From NCBI GenBank assembly GCA_030998015.1, contig JARWMV010000034.1, forward strand, positions 1-64,000: a stretch of DNA of 64,000 nucleotides, in the 5' to 3' direction. This stretch comes from Ceratorhiza oryzae-sativae. Lineage: Eukaryota; Basidiomycota; Agaricomycetes; Cantharellales; Ceratobasidiaceae. Position numbers and translations under genes: made by a program. The notes beneath the pieces are model-generated. The model was given only the letters and a program-made list of their open reading frames with translations, had not been told where the DNA came from and made no database searches. Positions 1-9,065 of the stretch are shown in pieces (positions within the stretch are counted from its first letter, which is position 1; each line of letters opens with the position of its first letter).

Positions 1-259
1 GAATGTTCCGGACCGGTAACCGAGATGTATTTCAACTCTGATGTGAAATTCCGCAGTTCCGCAGTTGCTTCTACTGCTTCTATCTCTTATCTGTCGTGAC
101 TCACTGTACAGACTTGTTTGTTATGATGTGGCTCGTACTATGTATATAAACCGGGTCAAAGTTCGCAGAGGACTCCTCAAGAACTTGACCTCTCGTCGAA
201 TACAAGTTCTTTTTACTTTTCCTACTATTTCCTCGTCGCCTGACTTGTCGTCGTCGACA
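1..259 (+). repeat. Element A: right part of a family I LTR (truncated by window edge)
   Basis: This stretch matches about positions 119-377 of the 377-bp LTR that bounds element B (22462-22838 and 29030-29406). It contains the TATATAAA box near 142 and ends in GTCGACA at 259. Directly after it the sequence switches to the minus-strand gag of element C, so this is the 3' LTR of a plus-strand element whose body lies left of the window. It keeps most of its CpGs, like the younger copies B and G. Confidence 0.9.
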
Positions 260-1224
260 TAGTTGCTGCTGGACTTGTTACCCCCATGAGATGCCCTTTT
301 GCTACCAAACAAGATGAGGTGGCAGTCAATTTCCAGGGCTTGCTGAGTGAGCTGGGCAAAAGTTTTGGTGCAAGGGTCATAGTTTTGGGCCACCATGCTA
401 TCCATTACATCTGATGATAGACCATTGTAGATCTGATCATGCATGGCAGCATTGTTGTAGTTGAGGCCTGTTGAATATAGGTTGAATAGTGTGAGGTAAT
501 CCTGAACCGTCTTGGATTGTTTCAGTTTCCACCACTTGTCACAGTTATTTTCAGTGTGGTTCAGGTCCCCATAACAGGTAGTAAATTCTTGCCAGAACAG
601 ATTGGCATCATGAAGCCATGGGATTGCAGTTCCAGGGTTTAAAATTTCAAATTCTTCATATGAGTTGACCCATTTGGCTGCTGATCCTTCAAGATAGGAT
701 GTGATAAATGCGACCATTTGATCAGCTGAGTGCCCACTCATATTTGTATTGATGTATTGGGTGCATGCAATCCTGAATGAGATGGTGTCTTCATGCTTTG
801 TGCCATCAAACTTTTGGGGAGCCGCCATCTTAACCTTTACAGCTGATCTGCTAGTGGTAACTGTTGGCTGTGGTTGGGTCTCACCAGTGGTTGGTTGTAC
901 TTGGGTGGCACCTGAGCCTCCTGATGAGGTGTTTGTTTGCGCTTCAATGCGTGTAATAGATGCTTGAAGTATTGCTAACATGCCCACAAGGTTATTGACA
1001 TTGGTGGCCAGTCTGGCCACATCAGCATCTATCTTTGTCTGGTTGGTGGTGAGCTTTGCTTCAAGCGAATCTGTGTATGTCTTATTGTTATGTTCTACAT
1101 CTCTGATGTCATTTTGGAGATTGTTGGTTTGTTCTTGTAATTCATCCATTGACTGGAGCATATAGATGACCTTTTCCCCATCAGACATATTTGCCCAAGC
1201 AGGGGCAGAGGGTTGTGATGCCAT
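260..1224 (-). pseudogene. gag fragment of element C
   Basis: Nucleocapsid/capsid precursor of the family I retrotransposon. The ATG at 1224-1222 opens with MASQPSAPAWANMSDGEK, the same start seen in B and G. A helical, Gln/Asn-rich N-terminal third (tandem DxxNxL-like turns) is followed by the conserved capsid core (motifs KFDGTK, ISFRIACTQYIN, YLEGSAAKWVNSYEEF, QDYLTLFNLYSTGLNY). The frame is open for about 320 codons and then runs into the LTR of element A at 259, finally stopping at 121. The CCHC zinc knuckle present in B is therefore missing. The frame is also open upstream of the ATG to 1359. Confidence 0.85.
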
Positions 1225-1246
1225 CTCAGAGAGGATTGGTGGAATT

Positions 1247-1525
1247 CTAAAGACAATGGAGATGATAAGGAAGTACAGGGAATTGAGAATTGTTTTGATA
1301 ATAGAGGATTTCTGTTCCCTGCACGAGTATATAAATTTTGAAGTTTCCAATTCCTGCAAACCTTAACCAAGTATTGTCCAAATCCCAACTTTTGGTGTCT
1401 TGACAACAATATGGGCACTCCACCCTCTTCAGTGTAGTTTGATCCCAAAGGAGTGCTTCCTTGGGGAGAGTTGATTTGGGCTGCCAGAAGGGGTGCTTCT
1501 TCCTGAATTGGCAAGCCCATGCCAC
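1247..1525 (-). CDS. Short leader ORF c of element C (92 aa)
   Basis: Unknown function. It is an intact 92-codon frame just upstream of gag, with the same length and stop in B (23823-24101) and D (2880-3158). Shared residues include QFRKKHPF near the N-terminus, CQDTKSWDLD in the middle, and YYQNNSQFPVLPY near the C-terminus. The first codons overlap the preceding coiled-coil frame in a different phase. It may be a separate small protein, or the tail of a longer leader protein reached by frameshifting or splicing. That it stays open in copies whose gag or pol is dead is notable, but proves nothing at this length. Confidence 0.45.
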   Translation of the reverse strand: MAWACQFRKKHPFWQPKSTLPKEALLWDQTTLKRVECPYCCQDTKSWDLDNTWLRFAGIGNFKIYILVQGTEILYYQNNSQFPVLPYHLHCL

Positions 1526-1821
1526 TTAAAAAGGTGGGGTGAGGGAGGTCTGATGGTGTTGAGAAGATGGAGAAGGCATACTTGTGTGGTGCAATTGTTT
1601 CTCGGGCTATTGCTTCTAGTCTGAGATGGTCTTGGAGGAGGGATAGATAGTCCTCCTGATGTTTGCGCAGTTGTTTGGTTAGGTATGCACAATGGGCCTT
1701 GGCTTTGTGAAGTTTTTCACAAGTTTCTTTGTACTTATTTCAGTAATAACAATACCTGTCTTGGAAGTTTTTGATAGTATTTAACAGGTGACAAAGGAGT
1801 TGTTGGCCAAGGTTCTCCAGC
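1526..1821 (-). pseudogene. Broken leader ORF b (coiled coil) of element C
   Basis: Corresponds to the heptad-rich frame that is open in B (23369-23914) and G (63177-63785), with the YEET.EKLHEA.A.CAYLT and EHQEDYLSLLQDHL segments. Here it is interrupted, for example by a TGA near 1742 where B and G encode a residue in the DRYRYY stretch. Function unknown. Confidence 0.5.
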
Positions 1822-2187
1822 TTATAGCTGGTTGCTGGGGATGGTGTAATAGTATAGGAATTTGTCCTTCTTAGGACAATAGGGGCAGTGTGCTGGGAAG
1901 GTGGCTCCATTCACCCAATGGCAGATTTTGCACTCGGGGGCACCCGGCTCGGTAACAAAGGCTTGTTGGGCATGTCTGACTTTCTGGGGGCAGACTTTGA
2001 CAATTACTACTTGGTTAAAATTGATGTGCCTGGCCTCTTCAAGGATACTTTCAACTGAATTGAGGGTGAAGCAGTGGATAGACAGGTGTCTGAACCACCC
2101 ACACAAGTGGCAGCGCTGGTCTTCTGTAAAAGGTTGTGCCACTTGAGGGCCATGCGTTCCATCAGAGACATACTTGAGCAAGAGCAA
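1822..2187 (-). CDS. Leader ORF0 of element C: small protein with two Cys/His clusters
   Basis: An open frame of 121 codons. It has a CCHC knuckle (CHLCGWFRHLSIHC, spacing C-x2-C-x4-H-x4-C) near residues 27-40 and a second Cys cluster (CKIC...CPYC) near 86-105. The same frame is recognisable in B, F and G. There is no ATG at the 5' end of the open frame (it opens with Leu codons), so a real start would need a spliced leader exon, a non-AUG start, or a longer frame. A nucleic-acid-binding role is plausible from the knuckle but is inference. Confidence 0.5.
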   Translation of the reverse strand: MLLLKYVSDGTHGPQVAQPFTEDQRCHLCGWFRHLSIHCFTLNSVESILEEARHINFNQVVIVKVCPQKVRHAQQAFVTEPGAPECKICHWVNGATFPAHCPYCPKKDKFLYYYTIPSNQL

Positions 2188-2509
2188 GATAAAAGAAAAA
2201 ATAGACCCTTTCCCAAGTCTATTGGAATAGGAAGGTGACCTCCATTGCTCAACTACTTAAGGGCAATGAGCAACCCCACCTCTTGTCGATGGAAGAGATT
2301 AGAGAACCAAAGCTTGTTACGAAGTGTGAGGGACCTGGCTATGCAAGGTTTTCACAGAGGCACGTATAGGGCAATGATGTCTTGTGGCTGTGGATAGGTG
2401 GAGTGGGATTGTGGAAGGCAATGGGGAGTTATCTCAAGACAACGCCAACAGCGTTCCAGACGTATCCCAGACAACACTGAGACTTACAATTGTCAAGAAC
2501 TTGACCTGA
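2188..2509 (-). other. Untranslated leader and primer-binding region of element C
   Basis: No supported ORF. Two nt inside the 5' LTR the minus strand reads AGGTCAAGTTCTTGA (forward positions 2493-2507). This is the exact complement of TCAAGAACTTGACCT in the LTR (2577-2591, minus strand). See element B for the self-priming interpretation. Confidence 0.7.
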
Positions 2510-2885
2510 TGTCAATGACGACAAGTCAGGCAACAAGGAAAATAGTAAGAAAGTAAAAGAACTTGTACTTGATGAGAGGTCAAGTTCTTGAGGAGTCCTC
2601 TGCAAACTTGACCTGGTTTATATACATAGTACAAGCCACATCATAACAAACAAGTCTGTACAGTGAGTCACAACTGATAAGAGATAGAAGCAGTAGAAGC
2701 AACTGCGGAGCTGCAGAATTTCACATTGGAGTTGAAATACATCTTGGTTATTGGTCCAGAGCATCCCTTGAATCACATGACACAGATATACCATAAAAGG
2801 CAGGTATGTTTTGAAGATGGTCTCATAAAATGTAATAAATTGAGAAAATATTGTAGAGTGGATATATGCATGTCAGTTCGTGACA
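2510..2885 (-). repeat. 5' LTR of element C (376 bp)
   Basis: Reverse complement of the family I LTR. On the plus strand it starts TGTCAATGACG (TGTCGACGACG in the young copies) and ends TTCGTGACA. It contains the TATA box (minus TATATAAA) and the polyadenylation-like 5' half. Differences from the LTRs of B and G are mainly C-to-T and G-to-A at CpG sites. Confidence 0.92.
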
Positions 2886-3158
2886 CAGGCTTGCCAATTC
2901 AGGAAGAAGCACCCCTTCCAGCAGCCCAAACCAATCTTCCCCAAGGAGGCACTCCTCCAGGATCAAACTAAACTGAAGAGGGTGGAACCCCCATATTGCT
3001 GCCAAGACACAAAAAGTTGGGATTTGGACAATGCGTGGTTGAGATTTGAAGGGATCAAGAACTTTGAAATTTATAGACTTGTGTGGGGGACAGAAATCCT
3101 TTATTACCAAAACAACTCCCACTTTCCTGTACTTCCTTACTGTCTTTGCCATTCTTAG
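2886..3158 (+). CDS. Leader ORF c of element D
   Basis: This is the 92-codon frame upstream of gag also seen in B and C. It keeps QFRKKHPF, CQDTKSWDLD and YYQNNSHFPVLPY and the same stop just before gag. The first two codons come from the end of the LTR of element C (frame open from 2880). Unknown function. Confidence 0.4.
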   Translation, partial: QACQFRKKHPFQQPKPIFPKEALLQDQTKLKRVEPPYCCQDTKSWDLDNAWLRFEGIKNFEIYRLVWGTEILYYQNNSHFPVLPYCLCHS

Positions 3159-3181
3159 AATCTACTTAAGTTTCCTCTGAA

Positions 3182-5361
3182 ATGGTGTCACCAACCCCTG
3201 CCCCTGCTTGGGCAAATATGTCTGATGGAGACAAGGTCATTTATATGCTTCAATCAATGGACAAACTACAAGAGCGAACCAACAATCTCCAAAATGATAT
3301 TGGAGATGTCAAACACAATAATAAAACCTACACAGATTCACTCAAGGCAAAGCTTACCACAAATCAGACAAACAGAGATGCTGATGTGTCCAGACTGGCC
3401 ACCAATGTCAACAACCTAGTTGGGATGCTAGCAATTCTCCAAACCACTATCATGCACATTGAAGTGCAAATCAACACCTCTGTGGGTGGCTCAGGTGCTG
3501 CTCAAGTACTACCTTCCTCCAGCACAACCCAACCACAACCAGCAGCATCTGCTCCCTCTAGTGGGTTGACTGCAAAAGTTAAGATGGCCACTCCCCAAAA
3601 ATTTGATGGCACAAAGCGTGAAGACGCCATCTCATTCAGGATTGCATGTGCACAATATATCAATACAAACATGAGTGGGCAATCTGCCAACCAGGTGGTC
3701 ACCTTTATTACATCCTACCTTGAAGGGTCTGCTGCCAAATGGGTTCACTCATACAAAGAATTCGAAATCTTAAACCCTGGAACTGCAATCCCATGGCTTC
3801 ACAACACCAACCTCTTTTAGCAAGAATTTACTACCTGTTATGGGGATTTGAACCGCACCAAAAATTACTGCAACAAGTGGTGGAAACTGAAACAAAACAA
3901 GACAGTTCAAGATTACCTCACCCTATTCAATTTATATTCCACAGGGCTCAACTACAACAATGCAGCCATGTGGGACCAGTTTTACAATGGTCTGTCTTCT
4001 GATGTAACAGACAGCATGGTGGCCCAAAACTATGACCCCCACACCAAAACCTTTGCCCAGCTCACTCAGCAAGCCTTGGAAATCAACTGCCACCTCATAT
4101 TGTTTAGTAGCAAAAGGGCATCTCATGGGGGTAACAAGTCCAGCAGCAACAATGCTGTTATGACCCGTCAAACGGACATAACAAAACAACCAAATATTTC
4201 TACAGATTTATGGCATTTTTCCTAAGCGGAACAAGCCATAAACAAGGTCACGTGACCTCGGCGCTTAGCCGGCGCTTACGGTGGTTACCCTGAACTCGCT
4301 CCAGCATTTCTCTCCATTGTTACTTGGAGCGAGGAGCGAGTTGTCACGTGATCTTGGCGCTTACAGCATGATCACGTGACCTCAGCGCCTACGGTGGTTA
4401 CCCTGAACTCGCTCCAGCATTTCTCTCCCTTGTTACTTGGAGCGAGGAGCAAGTTGTCACGTGATCTTGGCGCTTACAGAAGGGTCACGTGACCTCAGCG
4501 CTTACGGTTGTTACCCTGAACTTGCTCCAGCATTTCTCTCCCATGTTACTTGGAGTGAGGAGCGAGTTGTCACGTGATCTCGGCGCTTACGGCAGGATCA
4601 CGTGACCTCAGCACCTACCCCTTGGACCTCACGCGGCTCTATAAGATTCGGAGCCGCACAAAACTTAAGACAAACAATTACCTAACCCATAGTACTGTAC
4701 ATAACCTACACCTACTGCGGAGTGTGCTTAGATAATATGTCCGCAGCCACCGCAGCCACAGGTATATATAAGGAGGATAAAACAAGACTGGACACCTCAG
4801 CTTGCTTTATCTTGTCAACCACCATAGACCATAGCAAACACTGTAACTAGAACGCTAAATACATACTGCATAGCACCAAACTGTAAACGCAGCCACTACT
4901 TAAGTGCTCCACAAGGGAGCCTCCAGAGGGTCACGACAAATGCCTTGTCCAGCAGGCCAACAGCTACCTCCCAAAGCAACCCCCAAAAGGAGAAATTCAA
5001 GAGTGGGGAGCAGATATACAAGATCAAGGATGGCAGGGCAGTCAAGGGCCAGATTGTGGCCATGGGGCCAAATGCCAAGGGCTTCACTGTCCCTACTGTT
5101 TGCTACAATGGTAGCAATTCCAATGTACAAGAATCCTTCAAGGACATAAAGAAGGACAATCATCCACCAGCAACCCCCAAAGCAAAGGATCCAGATGCAA
5201 TGGACCTGGATAGTGCAGGAAAATGGAAAGGAACAAATACCTGCTATAACTGTGGAGGACGTGGTCATATCACCGCCAAATGCCCTTCAGCCAAGATGTC
5301 AGGTTACAAAGCAGTTGTGGAGGATGTAGAAACAACTGACAATGAGTTGGTAAAAGAATGA
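3182..5361 (+). pseudogene. gag of element D, interrupted by a solo LTR
   Basis: Structural precursor of the retrotransposon particle. The ATG at 3182 starts the MVSPTPAPAWANMSD segment. The frame stops at TAG 3818-3820, where relatives encode the Trp of FWQEF, and is otherwise open to the solo LTR at 4156. After the insertion (783 bp plus a 5-bp duplication) the original frame continues from 4944 to the stop at 5359-5361. That half contains a CCHC zinc knuckle (CYNCGGRGHITAKC). The stop overlaps the pol ATG as ATGA. One stop plus one insertion inactivate it. Confidence 0.88.
4156..4938 (+). repeat. Solo LTR of family III (783 bp), TSD AATGC
   Basis: It starts TGTTATGACC and ends GGTCACGACA, flanked by the perfect direct repeat AATGC (4151-4155 and 4939-4943) inside D gag. 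It is the plus orientation of the LTR bounding the family III element (34598-45144). From 4245 to 4615 it holds three copies of a unit of about 115 bp. Each unit has TCACGTGA palindromes and an inverted repeat (CTCGCTCCA...TGGAGCGAG); seven CACGTG cores are visible. A CTATAAGA TATA-like site lies at 4639. The internal region has been lost by LTR-LTR recombination. Confidence 0.95.
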
Positions 5362-8300
5362 GCTCAAACTGTGCCAGGGGGGCGGTCTTGGGTGCTATGT
5401 TACAAAATGCACAGAATGAAAATAAAATTATGGAAATGGAATGTATGTTGTTAGGAAATCAATCACAACTTCAGTTTTTCTTTCATGCATTTCTGCTGTG
5501 CACAACCCCCAAACACAAGTCTGCATATAATATGAAAAAATTCAACAGATGGGCCATGATTGATTCAGGGGCCACATCAGTATTTATACATGAGGACCTT
5601 GTTAAACAATATCATATCCCTACTGTCTCCCTAAAAACACCAAAAAAACTACAAGTAATCGACAGAAGGGAGGTCAACTCAGGGTCTGTGACCCACTATT
5701 GCACCTTTGAGTTGTGCATTCAGGAGCACCAAGAGATTCTCAGTGCTTACAATGTGAATGTTGGCAAGAATGATTTAGTCCTGGGCATGTCATGGCTCAA
5801 ATTCCATAACCCTGACATTGATTGGGATGGAAAGGACATGAAGTTCAACTCACCAATATGCTTGAAGCACTGCATCACAAAACCCTTACATGTGTGTGCA
5901 AACAAACCCAAGGAGCTCCAGTTGGACTCCCTAGACTCCCTCCCAGCAAAATATAAAGAATTCCAGAAAATATTTGCTGAAGAGGATGATGTCCAGCCAT
6001 TACCACCTCATAGAAAGTGGGATATGGAGATAGATTTGAAGCCAGATGCCAAGCCAAGGCATGGCCCCATATATAGTGTGGGTGTCAAGGAAGATGCAGA
6101 ATTGTGCAAAACCTTGGACCACCAACTAAAAGCAGGGCATATCAGACCCTCAAGGTCACCAATGGCATCCCCAGTCATATTCATCAAAAAGAAGAATGGA
6201 AAGCTGTGCATGTGCATTGACTACCAGCGGCTAAGTGAAATGACTGTCTCCAATGTGTACCCACTCCCATGCATCAACAATATTGTGGAGACTTTGCATG
6301 GGGCAAAGATATTCACCAAGTTTGATCTAAAGTGGGGTTTCAACCTCATATGAATTTGGGAAGGAGACAAATGGAAAGCTGCTTTTAAGACCAAATACAG
6401 GCTGTATGAGCCCTTAGTCATGCAATTCAGCCAAAAGAACGCACTGGGGTCATGGCCTTGATCCAGGAAGGGTTCTGAGGCGTTGAGGGCATTTATGTTG
6501 TAATCTATATGGACAACATATTAGTGTTCTCCAAAAATCAAGAAGAACATGATGAACATGTCAAAGAAGTCTTGCATCATCTCCAAAAAGCTGGCCTATA
6601 CTGCGCCCTGGAAAAATGTGTTTTTGATGTTGCCAAAGTTGATTACCTGGGAATTGTAGTGATTCCCCAGGCAATTAAAGTACACCCAGCCAAGGTTGAA
6701 AAAGCTGTTGAATGGCCAACCCACACCAACCCAACTGAAGTCCTAGAAGGGTTGGGGTTTGCAAATTGGTTAAGGCACTTCATAAAGGACTTTTTGAAAA
6801 TCACAAAATGCCTTTACCAACTTGTCAAGAAGGATGTAAAGTGGGAATGGATGGAAGAAAGGGATCAGGCATGGAACCTGCTGAAGCAGAAATTAGAAGA
6901 AGACCCCCTCCTAATTCAGCTGGAACCCAGCAAACCATTCATTTTGGAAACAGACACCTCAGGCTATGCCATGGGTGCTGTACTATTACAATAAAGAGAA
7001 GATGGTATGCTCCACCCAATCTCCTATTACTCCAAGGCGATGGTCCTGGCAGAAAGGAATTACAATATTTACAACAAGGAAATGCTGGCAATTATAAAAG
7101 CACTCAAACACTGGCATCACTTACTAGAGGGGGCCAAACACCCAGTAAACATTGTTTGTGATCACAAAAATCTGGAATACTGGAAGACAAATCAGCCACT
7201 GAATGGCCCAGTCACATGATGGCACAAGTTCCTGTCCAGATTCAAATTCAAGATTCTGTACATTGCAGGGGCAAAGAACAGCCAGGTGGATATACTCTCT
7301 AGGCTGTCAAGGCACATCCCTAAAGAGGGGGGTGAGAGCCAAGCTCTGCTTGTGCAAAACCAATTTTTGGAACTAAAATCACTGTGGCTACAAGCAATCA
7401 CACCAGACCATGACCTGTAACAACTCATTAGGGACACTATCCCAGGGGACAAGCACCTGTCAAAAGTGCTAAAAGCCCTAGACAACAATGAAAAGGTCAA
7501 AAATTGGGAATGGGACAAAGGACTTTTACAATACAAGGGCCAAATCTACACCCCAAATAACAAAGAACTTCACAAGCTGATTATTGAAAGCTGTCATGAC
7601 AACCCAGCTGCAGGACACCCAGGACAGTTCAGAACATATGAATTGTTAAACTGCATATATACATGGTCATCAATGAAACAATTGGTCAACCAATATGTCA
7701 CACATTGCAAGTCCTGTATGAGGAACAAGCACAGCAACCAGGTTCCCCCAGGGCTCCTAAACCCAATACCAGCACCAGAAAGACCTTGGGAGGAAATCAC
7801 CTATGATCTGATCACCAGGCTACCCCTGTCAGAAGGGTTTGATGCTATATTTACAGTTGTTGACCACCTGACAAAAATAGTCCACTTTATTCCATGTCAG
7901 TCAGAGGCCAGTGCCATGGATTGCGCAAACCTGTTCCTAACCTATGTATGGAAACTCCATGGGTTACCACAAAAAACCATTTCAGACTGTGGCCCCAACT
8001 TTGCATCCAAATTCTTAAGGCACCTGTACAAACGGCTGGATATAAAACCATCCTACTCCACAGCATACCACCCTCAAACAGATGGCCAGTCTGAAAGGGC
8101 TAACCAAGTAGTAGAAGGGTACCTGAGACACTATGTATCAGATTGGCAGGATGACTGGGTCTCACTCTTACCCTTGGCTGAATTTGCCTACAACAATGGT
8201 GTCAATGCCTCAACTGGCAAATCACCATTCTTTGCAAACTACAGTCTCCATCCAAGGTTGGCAGTTGGGGACAAGGAGGGACAAGAATTTCCCTTAGCAG

Positions 8301-8824
8301 ACAATCATGCAGAATGGCTTCAAAAGGGCCATGACAAACTCAAGGCTGCTCTGGAATTATCAAACCAGAGGACCAAAGAATACTACAATCAGAAGCATTG
8401 GACCCCAGAAGCCATCAAGGTGGGAGACAAAGTCTGGCTCAACACCAAGAACATATGCACACAACAGGCCTCCAGGAAATTGGCCCACAAGAGAGTTGGA
8501 CCATTCAAGGTGGTAGCACAACATGGCACTCACACCTTCGAACTGGACCTGCCAGTAACCATGAAAATACACCCAGTATTTCATGTCTTGCTGCTGACCA
8601 AACATAAAGACAATCCCTATGGACATCAGGTTCCCCCACCACCACCTGTGGTAACTCCAGAAGGGGAAGAAGAATTCAAAGTAGAACAGATCATAAAGTT
8701 GCAATACAACAAAAGGTCTAACATCTTTGACTACTATGTCAAATGGCTCAGATATGATGAGCAACAATGGCTAATGTACAATGACCTGGTAAACACACCA
8801 GAACTCATGGCTGACTATGTCAGG
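5358..8824 (+). pseudogene. pol of element D (protease, RT, RNase H, integrase), decayed
   Basis: It is collinear with the intact 1176-aa pol of B and G. The protease has DSGA (codons 69-72 by alignment to B). The RT is split by TGA at 6351-6353, where B has the Arg of LIRIREG, and by an indel near 6450; its YMDD appears as YMDN. RNase H is broken by TAA at 6992-6994 and TGA at 7217-7219. The integrase frame from 7466 is open, with HHCC, D,D,E (SDCGPNF, DGQSERAN) and most of the chromodomain. Element E interrupts the last codons; the tail is at 15631-15677. Many Arg codons of B read Trp, Cys, Gln, His or stop here, as expected from CpG decay. Confidence 0.9.
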
Positions 8825-8940
8825 TGGAGAGGGCGCCGCGGCGTGAACGAGTGAAGACAAGATGATTGTTTGAACAAGTCACGTGTGTACATATGGGTGC
8901 CCAGGACAGAACCCTGGCACCCGCCAGGACCCCCACTACA
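8825..8940 (-). repeat. 3' LTR of element E (116 bp)
   Basis: Minus strand begins TGTAGTGGGGGTCC and ends GCGCCCTCTCCA. It is identical to 15511-15626 except one G/A difference at a CpG. Very short for an autonomous gypsy LTR. It contains a CACGTG (8879-8884) and an inverted repeat GGTGCC...GGCACC (8894-8922 region) that could form a terminator or polyadenylation hairpin. Confidence 0.93.
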
Positions 8941-9065
8941 GGTCCCCCCCCACAAGGCCACGTCTGCCCTCAGACGGCACAACATCACCATCATCCCAAT
9001 AGCCAAATCCAAGTCCAAAACCCAACCCCTGACCCGACCATCAGACTAAGAAATGGGTGTGGTAT
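8941..9065 (-). other. 3' untranslated region and polypurine tract of element E
   Basis: There is no ORF between the pol stop and the LTR. The minus strand adjacent to the LTR is a G-rich polypurine tract (forward CCCCCCCC run 8943-8950), the expected primer for plus-strand DNA synthesis. Confidence 0.75.

Larger units (their letters stand above)
260..2885 (-). mobile_element. Element C: 5' part of a family I Ty3/gypsy element
   Basis: Reading the minus strand it has a 5' LTR (2885-2510), a leader with short ORFs, and gag up to 260, where element A interrupts it. Its pol must lie left of the window. It inserted into the leader of plus-strand element D: the D sequence resumes at 2886 in the ORF upstream of gag. 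CpG dinucleotides are largely replaced by TpG or CpA compared with B and G, so this is an older copy. Confidence 0.88.

Noticed and set aside
4156..4938. CRISPR-like array from the regularly spaced CACGTG units
   Set aside because: Units are long, nearly identical throughout without unique spacers, and lie inside a eukaryotic LTR with a target-site duplication.
7466..8854. 462-codon frame taken as a complete gene
   Set aside because: It is only the integrase-chromodomain part of the D pol pseudogene, and its last codons belong to the LTR of element E.
8825..8940. 116-bp repeat as a DNA-transposon terminal repeat
   Set aside because: The two copies are in direct, not inverted, orientation and abut a gypsy polypurine tract, so they are LTRs.
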